64,000 bases of DNA, taken from positions 282,272,880-282,336,879 of the forward strand of contig CM046874.1 in the NCBI GenBank assembly GCA_025667525.1, given 5' to 3'. This DNA comes from Glebionis coronaria (Eukaryota; Streptophyta; Magnoliopsida; Asterales; Asteraceae). Of this stretch, positions 1 to 11,642 are shown one piece after another. Position 1 is the first letter of the stretch. Every line of letters starts with the position of its first letter. The translations under genes were made by a program, and so were the position numbers. Under the pieces are notes generated by a model. That model saw only the letters and a list, made by a program, of their open reading frames with translations. It searched no databases and was not told where the DNA came from.

Positions 1-438
1 ACTAATACAGAATATTCATAAATAATATTCTGAATAGTTATCCTAAATTGATTTTCCAACAGCGTTTGACTTCTGTCAGCTACCCATTTACACTTGTCAA
101 CGCTTAGACACAATGTGTTAGCGTTGAAGCAAATGCCTTCTTGTTTTCTTCTTTTTGAGTTTCTACCACATCAACTTTTTGAACCAACAATTTTTAGACT
201 TAGCCAGTATCCAGACTAGTTTCAAAATTCAAATTTTTCCACACTAGTTTTTGGCTATTTCTAACTCTATTTCAAAATTTGACAATTACAAATTTTTTCG
301 GTCTATCGTTTTATCGGACTGAAGAATTTATTGTCGGACTAAGGAAAAATCTCAATTTTCGGAATTTAAACCACAACCTAATCACATATCATCTACTTAA
401 GATCTGTTTTTCACTTCATCATTTCAGAGATTATCGAG
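1..438 (+). other. Copia-1 leader (partial, noncoding)
   Basis: This is untranslated sequence upstream of the Copia-1 gag start at 439. The bases before the ATG (ATCTACTTAAGATC, then TTTCAGAGATTATCGA) also precede the Copia-2 gag at 35067, which shows it is the leader of the same family. The 5' LTR and primer binding site are not visible and should lie left of the window. Positions 8-32 form an inverted repeat (arms CAGAATATT/AATATTCTG). Around 95-150 the motif GTCAACGCT/AGCGTTGA occurs, resembling the Copia-F motif. No coding potential is seen. Confidence 0.6.
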
Positions 439-3400
439 ATGGATTCTACTGCAGAGTATCATGTGACGAATAACAACATCATGGTGCCGGGTAACAAAGA
501 GAGACCACCAATGCTTGTGTCCGGTCGATATGATCAATGGAAATCCTGTTTTCTACATTATCTTGACATAAAATATAACGGTGATGCTTTAAGGCAGTGC
601 ATTTTTTATGGACCCTATGTGTTTTCAAAGGTCAAAGTTCCTGCAGTACCAGCCACATACGCAACTGACGAAGAACCCACATATGAACGTGATGAAAAGA
701 GAAACGAACACACACCAAAGAACCGTGCTTGGTTTGATGTATAGAAGGAAGCAATTTATTTAATTCTAAGTGGCATTGGAGATGACATTTATTCCACGTT
801 CAAAGGATGGGGAATTAATTGATTCATATTACTCCTGATTCTACAAAATGATGAATGACATGACACGAAACAACTTGCAAGTCTCCACCATGCAAGTCAA
901 TGTCAAATTTCTATAGTAACTTCAACCAGAGTGGACATGGTTTGTCACTTTGGTGAAACAACAGCAAAAGTTAGACGAAGTCTCATATCACACACTCTTT
1001 GACATTTTGAAAAAAATTCAGAATGAGGCAAACGAACTTCGAGCTGAACGAGTAGCAAAGGTTGCAAATGCACTTGGTTTGGTGTCTACCACTCAACATT
1101 ACCCAGATTATCGTTCTCGTGCTCCAAAGACCTACTCTACTCAATCATCATCACCATGATCATCCATTGTCTCAAAGTCACATGCTCTCACAAGATCACG
1201 AGGCAAAGAAGTTGCAAGAGCACCATTACCACCACTTGAGCAATCATCCGAAGAAGACAGTGATGAAGAACAAGCTCAAAAGGATAGGGAATTCAAGCAA
1301 CAAATGGCTTTCATTATGAAGCAATACAACAAAATATACAAACCCACCAACAACAACCTCAGAACATCATCAAACACGAGGAACAACTACACCAAAAGTC
1401 CTCCAAAGTATGGCACACGAAGGCGTGTTGAGAGTCCTCCAAAGTATGATCGAAAACCCGCTAAGTATGATAGTCAGAGGGTTGTTACTGTTGTTGGAAA
1501 TAGGGAAACTGTTGGTACTCAAGTTGTGCAACAACGTGGGATTTAGTGTTTTAACTGCAGAGGTTTTAGGCATTTAGGTAGGGAATGTCGGCAGCCAAAA
1601 ATGGTTAAAGACTATGGTTATCATAAGGAAAAGATGCTGTTATGCAAGAAGATGGAAGCTGGGATCGAGTTATCAGTTGAGGAAGGAGAAATGCTTGACG
1701 ACACAGATGATGAACTCTCCGACCAAGAACTCGAGGCACATTATTCATACATGGCAAAGATTCATGAGGTCCTTAACGTCACTGAAGATGAAAATGGTCC
1801 TATCTTTGATACCGCGCCAATTGATAAGGTACAACATGATGATGAATATAATGTGTTTGACAATAGGCATGATCATAGTGATAAAAAACATAACCCTTAT
1901 TGACACATGTATGACAGAAAAGGTTGATAGCAATACCACACCCGATTCATCAGACATGTGCAATAATGCATTTGAGGATGATCAACATGCAAATGAGTAT
2001 GATGACGAGGAGCGTGTCGTGCTTGCTACTTTAATTGCTAGTTTACAAAAAGATGTCAATGAAACTAGAAAGAGTCAAAAGCAATTAAAGAAGGCAAACA
2101 CAACGCTCACTCAAAATTTTGAAGAATGCAAAACTGCTCTAATTAAATCTAGTGAAACCGTTGATAGTAATAGAGCTGAGCTTCTTCAAAAGACCAAAGA
2201 GCTTGAGGGGTATAAGGGTAGTGCTTTAAAAATTCAAAAGGACGATTTTGAAAATAAATATAACACAACTCTTGAGTTATTAGCAAAAGAGAAACGTCAA
2301 TATAATGTTTTCTTAATGGATGAACGTCAAAAAACTACCTTGTAACTACTAAAGTTAACGAACTTAAACAAATGGTTTCCATGAATAACACTGATTCTGC
2401 TAAAATTCTTGATGAAAAGAAACAAGAGGTTGAAACGTTAAAACTAGATTTCAAAATGTAGACAAAAAAAGATACTGAAAGGGTAAGGGAACTAGAAGAA
2501 CAAGTCGATTTTTTGAATAAAATTGTTTATAAAACGCATGACTCTATTCAAACCATAAGAATGATAGCACCTTAGTCGTTTTTTAAGGGTAAAGCTAGTG
2601 TTGAAAGTCCTAAGTACCTCGATCAAGCTCAAGTTGCGAACCTGCGCCTTTATCTGGATGAGTCTGAATGGATCGATCCTGATTGTCCTCTTGTTAGGCT
2701 TGATAATGAAGCGACATCCCTTTGGGAAGAGGAGAGTAGATCACCGGTCAATAAAGAGTTTGTGAAACCATATAATTATGCCTATGAAAACAGTCTGTAT
2801 GGTCTTTTCACTCCACAAAAACAAAAGTCTCGTGAGCAATTTTTTTTCGAAAGCAAACAACAAAGAATTCAATGGAAGAAATTTTTTGCCACTAAGAAAT
2901 CTAACGTTTTTAAATATATCAACTACTTGCCTCTTGATGCGTCTAAAAGCAAAAGTAGGAAGACACTTGGTATTCTTAAACATCACATTGATAATATTCA
3001 ATGAATCGTGGAAAGAGATTGGCAAAAACATGAAAATGACAAGTGGAAAAAGAGATTCCTCACGATATAACCTTGCTTGTGAAAGAATTTTTGATACCGA
3101 ATGCGGCGACGATAAAAGCCACTGTTCTTAAATTTGAAACATTAATTCGATTTGAAATGTTTGATGATTTGAAATACGTCGAGTCTCTTGAAAAAGAAAT
3201 TGATGAACTTCAAACGGACAAATTAGAGTTCTCGAACGAATATGATCTTCTCTTAGAAGAATGTCTCTCCAAATATATTTTGTGTGTTACTCTTCAATCT
3301 TGTGCTGATATCGATGAATATTCTGATGTTGCATGCAAATATCTCGATAAGGTCAAAGAGTGTGAACGTCTTGATAAAAATCCGTTTATGTTACTTCATT

Positions 3401-4734
3401 ACCGATCTAATTTCCTTTAAAAACATTGTCATTCTCTTGAACTTGCTATGAAAAACAAAGTCGGAAAAGGTCCAAATGATAATAACTTTGCAAGTAAAAC
3501 TTTCCGCTTCATGTCGAGAAATGAACGAAAAGAGTATGGAAATTACACACTTGAAAGCTCAGTTGCAAGAAAAGGACATATCGATAGAAGAGTTGAAGAA
3601 ACTCGTTGCAAAGATGGGTGGGAAAACTGTGGAAACTAACATTTTGAAACCTATTGTTTGACAACCCAATGCGTACAAGGATCCAAAGTCATCTATCTTA
3701 GGAAAACCAACTCCTTTATCCAATTCTTATCATGCAAACTCTAGGTTACTTCCTAAGACCAATGTGCAACCAAGTGTTCGAAAATAAGCCGTTTCACCCT
3801 ATGTTCCTCCACCATTTAGAAAACCTATTTTTGCTAAACCCGATCATGTAAATGCACCTAGCACTTCTAGGAATAATCCCAAACGTGTGACATTTGCGTC
3901 CACAAAGGAATCTGTAGGTTCAAATGACTTAGATCATACCAACAACCTAGAGAATGCTAAGCAAAAAGGGAAGATTCAGAAAGAAAAATCTGTGTATTCA
4001 AAACCTAGTACACCAAATCCCGCTAGAGTTTAACACACTCCTAATGGTAGTCAACCAAAAGCTACGATCCCTTAAAAGCAATCTAGGAATTGGAAACCAT
4101 CCTTGAATAGCCATGTTTCAAACACTACGACTGAACGAACAGAAAAACCTAGGTACACAAAGCCTTTTGTAAATTCCAAATTCCCTACAAGCCCAACGTG
4201 AAAAAAGGGCATTCACAATGAAAATCATGACCATCGCATTCTGCAATACCTTTATGAGGTCAAATCGCGTGCCTTGTACAGAGAAAGAATGCAGAATCCT
4301 ATAAGACAACAAGGAGATACAAACCTGTCGCAAAGAAAAGCAATAACAACAAATCTGAAACATGGATTAAATAAGGACATAGTTTCTCTCCAAAGAAGTC
4401 TTCCGCCGTGCAAGAGAAAACTACTCCTAAATCTAGGCTTCAGTGGAAACCAACGGGTAGGATCTTCAAGGACGTTGGTCTTAAGTGGATTCCAAAAGAG
4501 AAGAGTGATGAAACCTGCGCCAACACTAATGCTACTGTTCCACAAGTTGAAAAGGAATTTGTTACTCCTAATACTAGTATTTATGCAAACTCTTCTTCAT
4601 TAATCGCAGGTACCTCAACGGATTCTGAACCCACTTCTTCCTCCAAGGGTTCCAATTCTGTACATTCGATATCACCTTCTTCTATTGTACAAAGTCTATT
4701 TTTGATTATTTTCGAAAAATTTGAGAAAACATAA
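439..4734 (+). pseudogene. Copia-1 gag polyprotein, broken
   Basis: Decayed gag of a Copia retrotransposon, which would package element RNA in cytoplasmic particles. The start at 439 opens with MDSTAEYHV, matching MDSTIEYRV in Copia-2. An N-terminal UBN2-type gag domain (NKERPPMLVSGRY) runs to a stop at 742-744. About 100 bases present in Copia-2 are missing near 804. The gag core resumes at 950-1546, the zinc knuckle is at 1547-1588, then an acidic stretch (EGEMLDDTDDE, 1601-1903) and, after a frameshift, a long coiled coil (to 2345). Further coiled-coil pieces are open at 2762-3004, 3043-3420 and 3448-3661, and a Ser/Pro/Lys-rich tail at 4408-4734. No protease, integrase or reverse transcriptase follows, so the element is gag-only. 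Many stops and frameshifts make it non-functional as read. Confidence 0.85.
1547..1588 (+). other. CCHC zinc knuckle of Copia-1 gag
   Basis: The codons read C-F-N-C-R-G-F-R-H-L-G-R-E-C, an intact CX2CX4HX4C nucleic-acid-binding knuckle. It is in frame with the open stretch 1304-1546 but is separated from it by a TAG at 1544-1546 directly before the first cysteine. All four zinc ligands are kept although the surrounding frame is broken. Confidence 0.9.
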
Positions 4735-7095
4735 AAATAAAATAAAATGTAAATAGCATTAGAAAAGCAAAATAAAAAATGGAAAAACATTTCAAAATAC
4801 TAAAAATATTCTTCTTGACATGTCTTTCAGTATCAATAATATGGACGTGCCTATAAATGTCGCTCAATAGCGACACGGGTGTGTACATAAAGCTCGAATG
4901 AAAGTTGTAAATATTTTTAAAACATGTCATTTCTATTCTTAATAAAGGAAAATGTCTATTTTGGAAAATTTCTCCAACAACGGGTAGAGCAATCTATCTT
5001 GGGTTGAGCTTGTCACAAAACATTCAACGTTTTGAGCTCAACACAATGGCTTGTAATCACTTTCAGATTGCAACTCGGGTCGATATTCACGGGGGAGTGT
5101 ACGATTTAGTGCGCTTACCCTTAGCAAAAGAAGAGAAATATTCTTACACTTGAGTGGATTCGTCAAGACATTCAAATTTTATGAACTCAAGTTTATGCTT
5201 TAGAAAAACCATCGCCAAAAAGAAATGGATTTTTCAAAAAGCGTTGAACAAAATTTTTTCAAGAATTTTTCAATGATTATTCAAAATCTTTCAAAAATTG
5301 TGTGTTCAACAACTCCTATCATCAAAAAGTAAAATGTGGATCACATCCTTACAATGACAATTCAATTGGTTCAATTTTTGAGGGGGAGCTTTCCAACTTC
5401 ATGCTTACATAGACACATTTTTCTCCCGAAGATTTTCAAGACTACTTTTCACGATATATTTTAAACAAATTTGGTATCTCTAATATCAAAAGATTTATAT
5501 ATTAGAGATAGGGCAGAGAATGTGATTAAAATGTGATTTAAATATATGAAACAAACATATAAGACTCAAGCACTTTAACTCTTACCCACATGTGCGAAAC
5601 ACTTTTGATTATCGATGCACATGTGAAGGGGGAGCATTTCTGAAACGACAAAACTATCAAGGTGTTAAATGTTTTACAAACGCTTTGTTAGAATTTTAAG
5701 TGGTTTATGGTTACGATAAAATACCCACAACATCTTTAATCCACGACGTTATTGGTGTCAAAAGGGTGGTTAGGTTTAAGTCCTATGATCCAACCAGAAT
5801 CAGAGGGATCTTCCCAGGGACAATCCAATAGATTATTAGAAGTCCTTAGGAAAGATGGAGTAGAATGTGAACGTAGCTAAATGCAGACTAAGTACTGAAG
5901 CTAGCACTGGAACAATCACAACAAGGTTTTAGTAATGATGTCTTGGTAAGCATTGAAGGGGTTGAAGAACGAAAAAGAAATGTATGGATAAAGGGTGAAA
6001 ATAAATTAGCCCTCCATACAACTTAGGCAGAAACCGGATCAACACATCATGAATACTACACATCATAGACCCAGTGATGTAATGCGCAACCCTTCCCCAG
6101 TTGACTCAGGCTTCTCTCAAAAGAAGTTTGTTTTTTGTCACGGAGAACAACACGACTTCTATTGGCTTTCTTATTCCGAGATAGTTGATATTGAATAGGT
6201 GGCATCTTCTCTAGCCTCCGACCACTAAAAGTGCACAAATCGAGTCTAGAGCCAAGAGGTCAATCAAATCTCGTTAGGACACACGGAATGGCAAATAAGA
6301 GAGTCCTACGCTATATCCTTGCGATATTGCTACACACTCAGAGTGATACTACTTAGTATTTAGAATGATGAGTGGAAATCCCTCCAGTGTTAACATCAAA
6401 CAGCACTATGGTAGGTCATGTGTAAGATTCTTTATGAATTAAACGTGTGTAAACTGAAAAGCAACAGTGGTTTGATTTTGAATTGATCAAACGCGTTTCA
6501 GGTTTCAATGCAATATCTTTATGGTCTTGCCAGAACATTCAGAGTGATATTTTTTAATACTCACAGTGACGAATGAAAATCCTTCTAGCGTCAACCTCAA
6601 ACAGCGCTATGGTAGGTGACTTGCGACATTCTTATAAATCAAGCTTGTGTTAACTGGAAAGCAACAATGGTAAGATTTTTTATGAATCAAACTTATTCTA
6701 GGAATTTGAACTGACGACTTTAATCAAGAGGATATTTTTCCAATTGATTCACTCTTTATGTTAGCAGTCTTGCTTTAAGACGGTCGAGTATAGAGAACGG
6801 CTAGTAAAACCCCGAAACCCTGTCAATTAGATCCTTAACTGAATCTACCTATCATAGGTACGATAGTGTGAGCATGTAGATGAAGACACAAGATGACAAG
6901 ATGGAAAAGATAAGTCAAGGATGATTTGAAGATCTCAAGTTTAAAGACAAATTGAAAGACACAACAAAAGGCTCAAAGATCACAACATGAAGGAACAAGA
7001 CTACTATTACACGTTCAAGACTCAGTTATGGCGAGATTAGTAATCTCTACAAATCTCCAAATATCAATGGGGTATGACCTTTCATTGGGGGATAT
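4735..7095 (+). other. Copia-1 3' noncoding region with polypurine tract
   Basis: About 2.4 kb with no credible reading frame lies between the gag tail and the 3' LTR. It holds several purine-rich blocks resembling polypurine tracts: near 5090 (CACGGGGGAGTG), 5381 (GAGGGGGAGC), 5625 (GAAGGGGGAGC) and the likely functional one at 7083-7095 (CATTGGGGGATAT), abutting the LTR. From about 5697 to 6840 the sequence looks different in kind and includes an internal duplication. It could be an inserted unrecognised repeat. The last 250 bases are A-rich, as expected just before a Copia 3' LTR. Confidence 0.6.
6311..6705 (+). repeat. Imperfect tandem duplication, about 220 bp
   Basis: Two diverged copies share a series of phrases in the same order: CAGAGTGATA, GGAAATCC or GAAAATCC, CAAACAGC(A/G)CTATGGTAGGT, a TTCTTAT-A-A block, GTGT(A/T)AACTG(A/G)AAAGCAACA and ATGAATCAAACTT-like ends. 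Copy 1 runs about 6311-6480, copy 2 about 6535-6705. They are noncoding on both strands. Confidence 0.65.
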
Positions 7096-7302
7096 TGTTA
7101 GCCTCAAAATATTGAGTCAAACAAGAAGAATCGGTAATAGGTTTATTATGTATTGATTATTAGAACGTTGTAATAGGTAGTAAAATAGTCGTGACAATAC
7201 GGGCTTGATGGCTAGCTTAAATGGCCTCTTTCAAGGTACTAAGCAATTGTTCAAGCCCGACCCAAACAATATAGCCCATAAAGCCTACATGTAAGGCACA
7301 GC

Positions 7303-7310
7303 TATAAATA
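7303..7310 (+). promoter_or_regulatory. TATA box of Copia-1 LTR
   Basis: TATAAATA stands just before the hairpin 7311-7334. The equivalent place holds TATATATA in Copia-2 (33871-33878) and, on the minus strand, in Copia-D (about 46069-46077). This marks the probable U3/R region of the LTR. Confidence 0.6.
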
Positions 7311-7334
7311 CCCTTCCTAGCATGTTAGGAAGGG
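7311..7334 (+). promoter_or_regulatory. Stem-loop after LTR TATA box (Copia-1)
   Basis: A 9-bp perfect stem (CCCTTCCTA/TAGGAAGGG) with loop GCATGT. The same hairpin with changed but still paired bases is in the LTRs of Copia-2 (33878-33901) and Copia-D (46044-46067). It lies where transcription should begin. Confidence 0.75.
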
Positions 7335-7494
7335 TGTTGGTTGGTTCATTCATTTTCTCTCCCAATCTAATGTCCCCAAGTTTCCAACCATTCTCTCTCT
7401 TTTCTCTCTCTATTTTCTCTCTCTAAAATTCATCTACTTTCTTCTATTTTTCATCCTTAATTCGTTTATAATCGTCATATATTATGGGATAACA

Positions 7495-7563
7495 TGTGTT
7501 CTATAAAGTAATACCCCAGATCAATGTTCCACTGCGTAAAGGTAAAATGGGGTTGTTATAAAT
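7495..7563 (+). mobile_element. Gypsy-B 5' LTR end (remnant)
   Basis: The short stretch from 7495 ends in GGGGTTGTTATA, followed by a primer site. This resembles the end of the Gypsy-A and Gypsy-C LTRs (GGGTGTTACA, then TGGTACCAGAG). The rest of this LTR lies left of Copia-1, outside the window, so Copia-1 appears to have inserted in it. Confidence 0.5.
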
Positions 7564-7575
7564 TGGTACCCAGAG
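7564..7575 (+). other. Primer binding site of Gypsy-B
   Basis: TGGTACCCAGAG is close to TGGTATCAGAGC, complementary to the 3' end of initiator methionine tRNA. It is followed by ACATGGTTATAGAGAAC, comparable with CTCGTTATAGAGAAC after the sites of Gypsy-A and Gypsy-C. The extra C is a decay feature. Confidence 0.5.
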
Positions 7576-7901
7576 ACATGGTTATAGAGAACAAGAAATA
7601 AAATCTTGAATATAACTACTTTTAAAATAATTTCAAGAAAGTCCTCCATGCCAAAATCTAGTGCTGCTACTAGAGTGATGTAAATGCCTATACTTGCTAC
7701 TCTCTAGAACAATGTGTAAATGATACCATGTTTATGTGTAAGTATAAAGATTATACTTATGAGTAAGTAATATTATGTTTAAGTATACATAATAAATTAG
7801 GATTTATCGACGTCTCCAGAAATATGTATTCCTATCTTCCTCATATTATCATCTTACCGGATTCTTAAAATGAGCGCTCTACAAGTATTCCTGATGTTTT
7901 G
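7576..7901 (+). other. Gypsy-B leader, left of the Gypsy-A insertion
   Basis: AT-rich sequence with no open frame longer than a few dozen codons. It continues logically into 29118 after removal of Gypsy-A. The start of a degraded gag may be present (CCATGCCAAAATCTAG near 7648), but this is not secure. Confidence 0.45.
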
Positions 7902-10900
7902 TGTGATAGTCCGTCAATTTATGGTTGATATTTTGTTCTTAAATATTATTTGAAAATATTATTTTAATGTTATCTTATGAACTCACTTATTTTTGGGAAG
8001 AAATTTGGGTTGCGTCTTGAAGTAGCATCAACTACGTCTAAACCGGAGGATTCTACGTTACGTGCTTACGTTTACATATACCATTTTTAGTGACAGTCCG
8101 ACATTTCAGGAAATAAATTTATCCGTGAATATTATTTTGGAATTTTAAATTTGTGTTGGTTCATAAACTCACTAATTTACGAGAAGATATTAGGACTTAC
8201 GTGAATAATTTAACGTCCTTTACGACTAAACCGGAAACCTTAGGATTACGTATTTACTTTTTTGAACTCCGTTTTTGATGAGACAATTTTTATTAGATTC
8301 GCTTTGTGCCGTTGATTCATAATTTATAAAAACATTTTTCGTAAAACGACCTGAGGGCACGCAAATCGAGAAAACTAGAATCGATGAATACCCGTAAATT
8401 AGTGGATGAGACAAAACAAGTTTATGCCACCCCACTAAAAGGGACGGCCAAAAGAGGACACCACATCATAAGATGTGGCACCCTTTTAGCTAAAAAGCTA
8501 ACACATGTTAAGCTTAAGCTTAACATGTATGCTAACCTTACACCAAACCATCAAAACCACTTAAACCATACCATTTACTCATAGATACACATGCAAACTA
8601 CACCAAAAACTCTCTCATCCCTTCACCCTTTCCGTCCCACTTCACCATCCTACACCCTCATTTGATCAATTCTAGCCATAAACATTGTGTTATCTACTCA
8701 TATAATGAAGAAACCTTGAAGTCTTGTTGATTGGTGATCATATTAACATCAAAGGAGGTGATTTGCTTGTGTCCTAGGGCTGATTTATCAACAAATAATC
8801 TTGTTGGTTGATGATCTTGAAGATATATTTGATGTACATCAAGTTGTTGTCAGCCAAAAAAAGATATAATCTTGGTTGGTAAACAAGATCTTCCTTTCTA
8901 TTTTCTTGTTATTTTTGTAAAGATCAAATGTATTTTCTTTCTTATTGTATATGTATATGATGAATATATGATGATAAAAATGTTGTGTGGGGATCAAGTG
9001 TTGATAAATATGGTTAAAAAGATAGAAAACCATAGGTAACAAGGTTAAAATCTTTCTTAAATGATGGCTGTATAAAAACAGTAAGAAACCAAATGATAAA
9101 CTGATAAAATGGCATAGTTGAATCCATTTACAGTAAGTATTAGGTGTTATACACATGTGAGAGTTGGGCATGCAATGGAATCATCAAATTGAGTGAGATA
9201 TGATCAAAACAAAATTAGTGTATCAATCTGAATAGTCTCTTTTGTAGCGACTGTTAAGGATACTTAGACATGGATTGAGCAGTAGCTAAAACTAAGTTAT
9301 TTGTAGCACATAATATGAGGTTTATGTCATCCAAAAATGAGCTTCTATCTCCCTATAAAACTCAAGATATGATAAAAATGGTGAAAGTGAAACTAAAATC
9401 AGAATTTGTGAAATTAAAGTTTAATACTATTATATAAGCACTCAAATAATATAGTATAAAATATGAATTAAAATCCACTAACTTATATATTACATTTATA
9501 TAAATATCTATAAGGATAAATAAATGGACATTTTATAAAAATGATAGTGTGATAAGTTTTATAAGTTATAAAAATTATAAACATGATTTTTACGTCTTTT
9601 CGGCTAATATCGAAAGATTAACGTTTTTTTCAAATAAAACTTAGACGGTCGGACCCGTCTAATGTAAACTTTTATAAGCTCACATACTGATGTATAAACT
9701 TATATAACAAGTAAAAACCGATAAAACCCGAGCTATACAACATATAGACATTAACGGGCCAAAGTAGCCTTAATGGACTATTAATCCGACTAGATTGGTA
9801 AAACACTTATAAACTTACTTACTGGGCTTAAGCCACTTGGGCACAACATGTAAGGTATAATACTGATAATAAGATTGTAAAAAATATACTAATATAAGGT
9901 ATTGGGCTTATAATAGGCTAATTGGGCCTAAAACATGTAAATAAGTAAAACTAGTAAACTAGTATAAAAGTTACCAATACATAACACTAAAATTAGTGAA
10001 TGAGAATGTATAAACCCACTTGATCATTATCATATATATATAAAATCATCATATGTATACATAATTGTTATTTTTATAAAGTCATTGGACAAGAGTCTAA
10101 GACGAGTATTATTTTTCTAGGTTTCTGTGATTGAAGCACGTACCGTACATCCGAATTGCCAATAACCCGCTTTCCCACATCAACGTGAGTTCATAGCCTC
10201 GCACTCTTTTAAATTTTTTTATGAAATGTTTTTTAAACCCGCGAGGGAGATAACATGTTAGTTTTGATAAAATAGGACGCCATTTGTCTCGATTGTTTGT
10301 TTATTAATTTAGACCCGAATGATTGTATGACCCTGTGAATGATTATATGACCCGATGTAGGAGATAAAATGGATTAGTAAAGTTAGGTTATGTTACTAAA
10401 AGTCCCATTATCATGAATTGTGAACTACCGGGATTTGGTAGACGCTTATGCATATAATAGTACTATTTGGGGACGATCACTCTAGTTCACGCCTTGACGG
10501 TTGATCCCCGTCGTGTCACATTGATTGGTAAGCGAATTTATGTATGAGAAGATTTCCATAGCGTGATTTTTGTGACGATACGCTAATTTAGATGGGAAAA
10601 TTGAGTTTCGGGTTAGCTACCCGTCGTTTGTTGTAGTAAGGTAACAATGTCATGCGGCTTATAATAATCCAAATAACGAAATATTGCTATACGCACTGAA
10701 TTACGATATATTGCCTGACTTGCAATACGGGGTCTTATTATTGATATTATGTTTGTGTTTTGGTTTTACATAATCGTATTCATATAACGGTTTTTATTTA
10801 ACTCTATACAACGTTATAAAACGTATTGTATGATGTTTTTATGACAATGGTTCGTATAATGATTTTGAAGGCAAAAGCCTATATTATGATTTTTAATAAG

Positions 10901-11325
10901 TATTTGTATAAAATGACATTGGCTACTTTATGGCCTATTACAAAGATTTGTACAAAATGATTTCCGGTAATAATTATATACCGATGATATATTAATGGTT
11001 TTATTAAACTCTATGAATTCACTTGGCGTTTTCGCTGACCTTTTATTTTAACATGTTTTATCTCAGGTACTTGAAGGTAATTCTCGGGAAGACAACAAGA
11101 ATTCATGGCCCGCACTTAAACAACAATTTCCATTCAAATATTTTGTAAAAATTGTATGAAATACTATGACTTGGGACCTATGTAAATTTGATATTTATGA
11201 ATGGAAATGCTTTATTATTAAACGACGCGATTTTTAAGCGTTGTCTATGATGTGAGTAATGTGTTATCCCGTAACACCAACGAGTCTTCCGCTGTATTGA
11301 ATTGTGTAAATTTTGGGGTGTTACA
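7902..11325 (+). mobile_element. Gypsy-A 5' LTR
   Basis: 3424 bp, from TGTGATAGTCC to GGTGTTACA. It parallels 25711-29117 and, less closely, 57079-60507. The first 185 bp or so are followed by a diverged second copy of themselves. A palindrome cluster lies at 8461-8528, and a possible TATA region (TATATATATAAAATC) near 10033-10047. A block conserved in all three LTRs (GTACCGTACATCCGAATTG, from about 10140) follows. No gene is seen; short ORFs here, such as on the minus strand at 8839-9171, are not conserved as proteins. Confidence 0.9.
8503..8528. repeat. Perfect 26-bp palindrome in Gypsy-A 5' LTR
   Basis: A perfect palindrome with half-site ACATGTTAAGCTT followed by its reverse complement. 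It repeats in the 3' LTR at 26311-26336. Just upstream is another hairpin, CCACATC/GATGTGG, at 8461-8478. In Gypsy-C the homologous stretch is altered and the perfect palindrome is absent. Confidence 0.85.
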
Positions 11326-11328
11326 GTT

Positions 11329-11340
11329 TGGTACCAGAGC
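11329..11340 (+). other. Primer binding site of Gypsy-A
   Basis: TGGTACCAGAGC, one base off the canonical initiator-methionine tRNA complement found intact in Gypsy-C at 60511. It begins three bases after the LTR end, with the same GTT spacer in both elements. Confidence 0.85.
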
Positions 11341-11639
<299 letters not shown>

Positions 11640-11642
11640 TAG

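Larger units (their letters stand above)
7096..7494 (+). mobile_element. Copia-1 3' LTR
   Basis: Starts TGTTAGCCTC and ends ATAACA, 399 bp. It matches the Copia-2 LTR (33657-34050) along its length by eye. A polypurine tract immediately precedes it, so it is the 3' LTR. It contains a conserved CTACATGTA, a TATA box (TATAAATA, 7303-7310), a hairpin at 7311-7334 and CT-rich (TCTCTCT) sequence after it, as expected for U3-R-U5. The flank after 7494 belongs to Gypsy-B. Confidence 0.85.

Noticed and set aside
1614..1903. Start of the 243-codon frame of Copia-1
   Set aside because: Up to about 1905 the true gag frame is the one starting at 1601 (acidic, matching Copia-2). The other frame becomes the real one only after a frameshift near 1905.
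7897..7901. Target-site duplication for Gypsy-A
   Set aside because: The flanks TTTTG and ATTTC match at only three of five bases, so I do not call it.
8839..9171. 110-codon minus-strand frame in the Gypsy-A LTR and its partial copy at 26755
   Set aside because: The two copies and the Gypsy-C LTR do not keep it as a protein. It is AT-rich LTR sequence.
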